Source: Naematelia aurantialba (taxonomy: Eukaryota; Basidiomycota; Tremellomycetes; Tremellales; Naemateliaceae). Taken from it: a stretch of 64,000 bases of DNA. The notes beneath the pieces were generated by a model. The model worked only from the letters and a program-made list of their open reading frames with translations, ran no database searches and was not told the DNA's origin. Both the position numbers and the translations under genes were made by a program. The stretch covers positions 1,219,001 through 1,283,000 of the forward strand of contig JAKFAO010000004.1 in assembly GCA_021527695.1 (NCBI GenBank), in the 5' to 3' direction. Shown piece after piece: positions 58,354 to 64,000 of the stretch (the first letter of the stretch is position 1; each line of letters begins with the position of its first letter).

Positions 58354-58524
58354 GACCGCTGCTTAGGGTGCATGGATACAGCAATGGGCCGTGGCTGGCG
58401 GCCCATGCTCATGGCTCATGCTCGTGGCTCATGCTAGTGGCTCATTGGGCTCGTCAGTCTGCTGACATCTATAATGCATGCATGACACTGTTGCGCAATA
58501 CACTGATCTCGTCCGTCTCGAGGC

Positions 58525-61189
58525 TCAAAGCAGGTTGGAGGGGTAGTGGAACTCTGTTGGCTCGACAAAGTTCTCCTTGATCGACCGTGCAGACTACAAG
58601 GGAATCAGTAAATGCCACCGACCACAGGAGATCAGGGACGGAGTTCTCCGGCCTTGGAGAGATCCAGAGGTGGACGATGCGAGGATGCAACGATGCAAGG
58701 ATGGAGAGATAGACAGGACGGGAGGATGACACAAGAGAACGAAGCGAGGCACAGAAGCTAAGCTCACAATGAAGCGGTAGAAGATGCTCATCGAGCCTGC
58801 CTTGTCGTTGGTTCCGCTCGCCCGGCCGCCACCGAATGGTTGTTGGCCAACCACCGCGCCAGTGCACTTATCGTTGATGTAAAAGTTGCCAGCGGCATTA
58901 CGCAGTTTGTGCGACGCGACCTTGAGTGCCGCGCGCTCATTGGCAAAGATGGAGCCAGTCAGACCGTATTCGGACGTGCGGTCGATCAACTCGCACGTGG
59001 CCTCAAAGTCTGCATCCTCGTATACGTAGACCTGGACCATATCAGCTAGGCTTCCAAGTGTGTCTGTGTGGGGGGAAATGCCATGTTTTCCAGTCTCGTC
59101 AAAGAGATTTCACAAGCAGAAAAGGGCTAGGGTGTACTGCGATTGCTAGTTTGGTTTGGTAAAGAGACATACCGTGAGGACAGGACCAAAGATCTCCTGT
59201 GTCATGGTCAAAGATGTCGGGTCCTTCGTGACAATGACGGTAGGCTGGACAAAGAATCCCTTCGAGTCATCACACTGTCCACCGGCCAGGATCTCTCCAC
59301 CCTCCTCTTCAGCCTGCTTGATGACCTTGCTGATCCGGTCAAATGCCGGCCGGCCAATGACGGGCCCAGTAAAGTGTCCAAACGAGGTGCAAGGGCCAAT
59401 GGTGATCTTATTGGTCTCGGCCTGTAGGGTCTCGCGGAAGCCGCCCTCCCACAACGAGCGGGGCACGTAGCACCGCGAGAGTGCAGAGCATTTCTGGCCA
59501 GAGTACTCGAATGCTGCTCGGATGGCCTGGACAACGCCGGATGATATGTTCGCGGAAGGGTGGTAGAGGTGGAAGTTCTTGCCGCCTGTGTTATGTCAGT
59601 GCCTCTCCAAGGGCCTGAAAAGAAGCAGAGGATAGGATGTGAATGGAAAGAGAAAATTGGACGAGATGTAGATTCAAAAAGTAATCGAGTGAGAAGTACT
59701 TGTGGAGGAGTTGACCGGCCAGAAGCAAGTGGTAAAAGATTGTGGAATTCGTGGTACACTGACCAGTCTCGCCGACGATGCGGGGGTATCCCTTGTACAA
59801 GTCTATATTGCTCGCAATCCGCTTCCATAGGCTACGGAAAACGTGCGTGCTGCCGGTAAAGTGCAGGCCAGCGAACGCACGGTGGTCGATACACTGCTGG
59901 ACGATCTCTGCCGGAGCGCCCGGCACGAATTGGATCACAGACGGAGGTACCCCCGCCTCGAGTAGGATCTTGTGGACGATGTAGCTGGCATAAGTAGCCA
60001 TTGGCGATGGCTTCCACACACAGACGTTGCCGACGAGCGCAGGTGTGCCGACGAGGTTGCCGCCAATTGCCGTCTAGAGAAGCAATCAGCAATCGGAAAT
60101 CTTGCAAGGGTGGGGAGTGGAGATGGCATCAGGGCGTAACGCACAAAGTTGAAAGGGGTCACGGCGAGAACAAAGCCTTCGAGAGGGCGGAACTCGGTCC
60201 GGCTATACCGTTCAGCTCATGCGTTTGACGCAAAAGGAGAGGCTCACTTCCAGACGCCGGCAGAGTTGCGAGGCGGCTGCTGGTGGTACAACTCCTCGAC
60301 ATATTTCACACCGAAGCGGAAGAAGTCCGCAAGCTGTAGGGTGTCAGCACCTAGGTCGTATGTGACAGCAGTACAGGCAGAGATAGAGGTGCTGATTGGA
60401 TGTGGGGAAGGGCAAGGGAGAAGGAGAGAAGGAGAGAAGGAGAGAAGGAGAGGAGGAGAGAAGGAGAGGAGGAGAGGAGGAGAGAAGGAGAGGAGGAGAG
60501 AAGGAGAGAGGGAGAGAAGGAGAGAAGGAGAGAAGGAGAGAAGGAGAGAAGGAGAGAAGGAGAGAAGGAGAGGAGAGACGGGAGATGGAGGATGGAAAGA
60601 TGGAAAGGCGGAAAGACGGAAAAACGGACGGAAGGAAAGGGAGGAAGGAAGAAAGTAGGTGGGAGGCTCACCTCTGCTGCCGCATCTATCTCTGCCTGCC
60701 AGGCATTCTTGCCCTGACCCAGCATGGTAGCCGCCATGAGCTCGAACCTGTACTTTCCTGCCACGAGGTCTGCCGCCTTGAGGAAGATTGCCGCCCTATC
60801 CGCCCACGGCATCTCCTCCCATGCCGACTTGGCCGCGAGAGCACCGTCGATCGCGGCTTCCACCGTCTCGGGCGTCGCAGCGTGGTACGTGCAGAGGTTG
60901 GTCGCGTGGTCATGCGGCATCGGCTGGGGCTGCAGGTCGCCAGACTTGACGGGCTTGCCATTGATCACTGCCGGCACCTCGAACGGCAGCTCGGCCTGCA
61001 TCTTGGCCAACGCCGCTTCGAGACCTTTACGGTCTGCCGAGCCGGGAGGATAAGAGCGCTGAGCCAGGTCAGCCTGGCTATCTCTCTCTCTGATTTGGAA
61101 AGCGGAGGGCGGAACGCGGAAAGAGAGATGTGACGCACCATGGGCTCATTGTCGATGATCGGGACCTTGAATGCTGCGAGCTGGGCCAT
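58525..61189 (-). CDS. PUT2: Delta-1-pyrroline-5-carboxylate dehydrogenase (ALDH4 family), mitochondrial
   Basis: Predicted 545 residues, the usual family length, from eight exons: 61189-61139, 61058-60672, 60333-60248, 60202-60145, 60073-59764, 59585-59173, 59031-58768, 58593-58525. Motifs: PFEVPAVINGKPV, MPWADRAAIFLKAADLVAGK, EFRPLEGFVLAVTPFNFTAI, GNVCVWKPSP, GLHFTGSTHVF, RIVGETGGKNFH (general-base Glu about 296), EYSGQKCSALSRCYV (catalytic Cys about 330), MTQEIFGPVL and QQPFGGGRASGTNDKAGS. It oxidises P5C to glutamate with NAD in the second step of proline breakdown. The N-terminus is short with few Arg, so the mitochondrial signal is not obvious; family location is matrix. Intron 2 contains a long purine repeat. 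Confidence 0.95.
60416..60572. repeat. GGAGA/GAAGGAGA microsatellite in PUT2 intron 2
   Basis: About 20 copies of an 8-bp AGAAGGAG unit and 5-bp GGAGA variants on the plus strand within intron 2 (60671-60334). Because PUT2 is on the minus strand, the pre-mRNA carries TCTCCTTC. Length polymorphism is likely. Confidence 0.95.
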
Positions 61190-61670
61190 TTGAGTGAGAT
61201 GTACAGGCGTACTAGATGATAATGAGAGGATGTCGACGTGAAGAAAGATACGAGCGCATGGGGTGGCTCGGTATAAGTAGGTGGTCGGAAGAGTTACCAG
61301 ACGTGTCAAAAGTCTCGGCGTCGCCGAATCAATCGCCCGGACTCCAGCGGTAACTATTAAATCAGACCCACGTGGCACACACGTGTTCACAGGAGGTCCG
61401 CGGCCACGCCGAAGGCTTTGTTCGCAGATATCCGAAGCACGAGTCGGTGTTGGAGACTGTAGGATAGTCGCAGCAGTAGGGTAGAGAGCACGGACTAATC
61501 ATCGGGGGAGAGAGGGGAATTGGCAGGGAGGAGGTGGGTTGACAAGACACAACACTAAACAAACCAGGAAAGGAGAAGGAAGGGAAGAAGGAAGAGAAGG
61601 AAGAGAAGGAAGAGAATGAGACAAAGACGCCACTGCGCTGTCATAGTGCCGTGGTGAAAGATGCCATGTA
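61190..61670. promoter_or_regulatory. PUT2 upstream region
   Basis: 481 bp between the 3' end of the PsuG-PfkB gene and the PUT2 start. A GAAGGAAGA repeat lies at about 61571-61615. No Put3-like CGG-N10-CCG site was confirmed by eye. Confidence 0.5.
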
Positions 61671-64000
61671 TCATCCTACAGCTTTCCGACTCCTCATGGT
61701 CCTTCCTACCCTTTCCATTGCGATCCGCACAAACTCCTCCTCTTTCAAACCACTCACTACACCCGCCACAAGCCCACCCGCCAGCGTGTCCCCTGCGCCC
61801 GTGGTACTGACAATCTCGTCGTCTGGAATCGGGATCGCCGGATAATGTCGTATCACCATGAACCCCATATCGAATGGAAGAGGCTTGGAGAGACCCACTT
61901 CAGCGGGTAGAGGGGAGTCTGCGCGGCAGGCATGGACCAAGCCGTGCGGACCGGCTTTCAGCCATATCGACCGTACGAGTGCAAAGCACGTCTCTAATTT
62001 CCCCACGTACGGTCTGAGAAATGTTCGAGCTGGGTCGGCAGTGTACGCCGCCACTTTGCTTTCCCAGTCCGCATCGACGTATTCGTCCCCGAGGGGCCGA
62101 GCTGCGTCTGCTGCGTATCGGTGGAACAAGTCAAGCTCGATGAGGTTGGGCGAGATGTGCGTGAGAACCTGGCGGAACGGAGATGGCGCGTCGTCAGTAT
62201 ACGGGTTGGTCGCCACCGCGCCGATAAGCAGAGATACCAGGCGAGGCAGCTTGGGCACAGAAGTGCAGTCGGCAAATGCTTGGTGACCTCAGCAGCCTTC
62301 GACGTGAGCGTCAAACGACTTACTGGGTATCCCCAACGCCTGGCATGTACGGAGAATGGCGCCCAGAACTCGTGACTGGAGGTTGCAGTCAAACAAGACC
62401 ATCTCTGGTTTCGTCCTTTCAATCGTCCGTATCACCTGCGACTGATTAGCCTGGCTAGCTTGTCCTCAATCCAGCCTTCCTCTCTTGTAGTCCTCTTTCA
62501 CGGCTACGGACTCACAAACTCCGGATCCATGGTCTCAATGATGTCCATATCCGCCACTCCCGCCACGAGATCCCCATCACCCTCCAAAGAGAGACTACAA
62601 GCGGCGGTCCGCGTGCCTGGGTATCCCAATACAAAGCCATCTGTTCGCAGTCCACACTGTTCCGACTCGATCATCAACAGACTCCCAAACCCATCCGGTC
62701 CCGGCGCAGAACCGGGTAAACCGCTTGGGTCTGCGTCAGACCTGCCCCTGCTGCTGCTCGCCTGGGGTCCGAGTAGCGAGACCATTTGCACTGCGTGAGG
62801 CGGAAGGAGGTTCTGCGCCGCTTCAGCCACGTTACGCCCCACGCCGCCGGGAGAGAGATGGATCGTCCCCGGCGTGGTGCTGCGTGGTGAGAGCGGCGTG
62901 GGCGAGGACGAGGTGATGTCGATTGCCGCGGACCCAAACACTAGTACGGACGGTTGTGGAAGCGGCGTCCAGTAGTCTGCACGAAGTTTTTGTTGCGCTG
63001 GAGGCTTGGACGAGGAGACACCTGTAAGAGCGGAAGGGATGTAGGCTGAATGGGATGCATGCGATTCATTCTTCCGTAGCTTGGCTAGCTCGACCGCGAC
63101 CCTCGCTCCGACCATCGCGTTGTTCTCGATCAGCTTTACGTCTAGGCATCATCAGCGATGTCACCCTATGCCAGTCTTGCCGTCGTCCAGTCCGTGAAAA
63201 GGTCAGAAGGTGGGAGCGGAACGTACTGAGATGCAAAGCAGAGCCCGCAGTGAGCTCGCCGACACGTTTAAGCAGCCACGGGGTGACCTCTTTCCCTCGC
63301 TTGTCAATGCCTTGCTCTACACTTTCCCTGACAGCTTGCTCCACTGCCATCTGGACCTGTGCGCCCGCTGCTGAGTGCTCCGAGGGGATAGGCACGGCGA
63401 GTAACGTGCTTTGCGGTATTGGTAGGGTAAGAGAGGCATCTGTGGCAGTCGGGATCAACGCAATCCGGGTTGATCATTCTCCTGGGATAAGCGGTAAATG
63501 ACATACGGACGAGACGCGCTGCGTCTTGGGGATCTGAGGTTGTCCAGGGGCTCTGCTTCATCAGCGGAGAAAAGAGTCGAGGCGTACCTTGATGCCAGAG
63601 CTGGGAGTGTAGAAAGCGGGAAAGTCGGGGCTGTTACCAAATGTCGCCACGCAGACGCCTTGAGTCTCCTGTAGAGCCGGGATTAGTCTCTCAAATGTCT
63701 AGGAGCGAGAGAGAGTACTCACGAGCACTTCGAGCGTGCGCGGGATGTCGAGGATCGATTTTGCGCCAGCGCAGACTACGGCCATGGGCTAATCGTTCTC
63801 GATAAGCTCCACAATCAGAGCTGCGACAGTGTGTCAGACACTGACCGTCCTGCCTAGCTCAATGAGATCGGCTGATATGTCCATACCTGCCATATCAGCA
63901 AGCGCTACAATCCCGCTCCCACACCGCCCTAGCATGTCGGCTTGCTATGACACGACTGACTGGTTTCGGCGCCTCTGTGCACGCCACCAATGCCCCCCGT
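61671..64000 (-). CDS. Pseudouridine-5'-phosphate glycosidase fused to PfkB-type kinase (3' part, runs off right edge)
   Basis: The visible 616 C-terminal residues come from nine exons: 64000-63961, 63886-63846, 63788-63723, 63668-63588, 63555-63507, 63439-63227, 63141-62516, 62441-62324, 62287-61671. The glycosidase (PsuG/IndA) part shows TGGIGGVHRGAET, MDISADLIELGRTPMAVVCA, GAKSILDIPRTLEVLETQGV, DAARLVHASLTLPIP, GKEVTPWLLKRVGELTAGSA and NVKLIENNAMVGARVAVELA. The kinase part (VLVFGSAAIDITSSSP, GTIHLSPGGVGRNVAEAAQNL, TTGAGDTLAGGLVAG) has both PfkB signatures. The kinase would phosphorylate pseudouridine and the glycosidase split pseudouridine-5'-phosphate to uracil and ribose-5-phosphate. Such fusions are common in fungi and animals lacking PsuK/PsuG operons. 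The N-terminal third lies beyond 64000. Confidence 0.92.

Noticed and set aside
60351..60658. Lys/Glu/Arg or Leu/Ser-Pro repeat proteins encoded by the GAAGGAGA microsatellite.
   Set aside because: The repeat sits within a PUT2 intron whose flanking exons join in frame to a textbook P5C dehydrogenase.
1..64000. Transposable elements or a biosynthetic gene cluster.
   Set aside because: No transposase, reverse transcriptase, long terminal repeat, or group of NRPS/PKS/terpene genes was seen; neighbouring genes belong to unrelated housekeeping functions.

Overview
The window is nuclear DNA of a basidiomycete yeast-like fungus, most likely of the class Tremellomycetes (Cryptococcus/Trichosporon relatives). 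The evidence is a GC-rich, gene-dense layout, nearly every gene split by many short introns (about 35-60 nt, GTRNGT donors, CTGAC/CTAAC-like branch sites, YAG acceptors), and protein sets typical of that group: an EGCrP2/Sgl1-type steryl glucosidase, Rim13/PalB calpain, a DUF3425 bZIP factor and a fused pseudouridine glycosidase-kinase. The genus cannot be fixed from the sequence alone. I see no rRNA, no convincing tRNA, no transposon, no CRISPR array and no prophage.

Layout, left to right: PKA regulatory subunit (minus, runs off the left edge); GAR-domain/SxIP cytoskeletal protein (+); small four-helix membrane protein (+); Ctk2-like cyclin (-); DUF3425 bZIP factor (+); TMCO4/Mil1-like putative lipase, DUF726 (+); MFS transporter with a repetitive N-tail (+); HED-type protein kinase (+); 2020-residue helical protein of unknown function (-); COA8 (+); Fap7/AK6 (+); NTF2 (-); Ser-rich GPI-type cell-surface protein (+); DNA polymerase delta subunit 4 (-); EGCrP2-like GH5 glucosidase (-); Rim13/PalB calpain (+); F-box-like protein (+); DNA ligase I (+); Dph7 (-); Zn2Cys6 factor (-); Bud22 (+); P5C dehydrogenase Put2 (-); PsuG-PfkB fusion (-, runs off the right edge).

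Most genes are housekeeping (replication, ribosome biogenesis, translation-factor modification, mitochondrial assembly, proline catabolism, nuclear transport), mixed with signalling and surface genes. Neighbours do not form one pathway. POLD4 and LIG1 are both Okazaki-fragment enzymes but lie 12 kb apart; Rim13 (alkaline-pH signalling) and EGCrP2 (sterol-glucoside catabolism) share a 145-bp divergent promoter.

I found no clear undescribed system. The most unusual recurring feature is a set of minisatellites inside introns. In at least five genes they are pyrimidine-rich on the transcript-sense strand whatever the gene's orientation. Other points worth checking are three GC-AG introns, several micro-exons, a kinase with HED in place of HRD, an altered calpain triad position in Rim13, a possible uORF or alternative first exon before the MFS gene, and the 2020-residue orphan protein. 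Exon coordinates were derived by hand from splice signals and reading-frame phase; every multi-exon model closes in frame, but none has transcript support.
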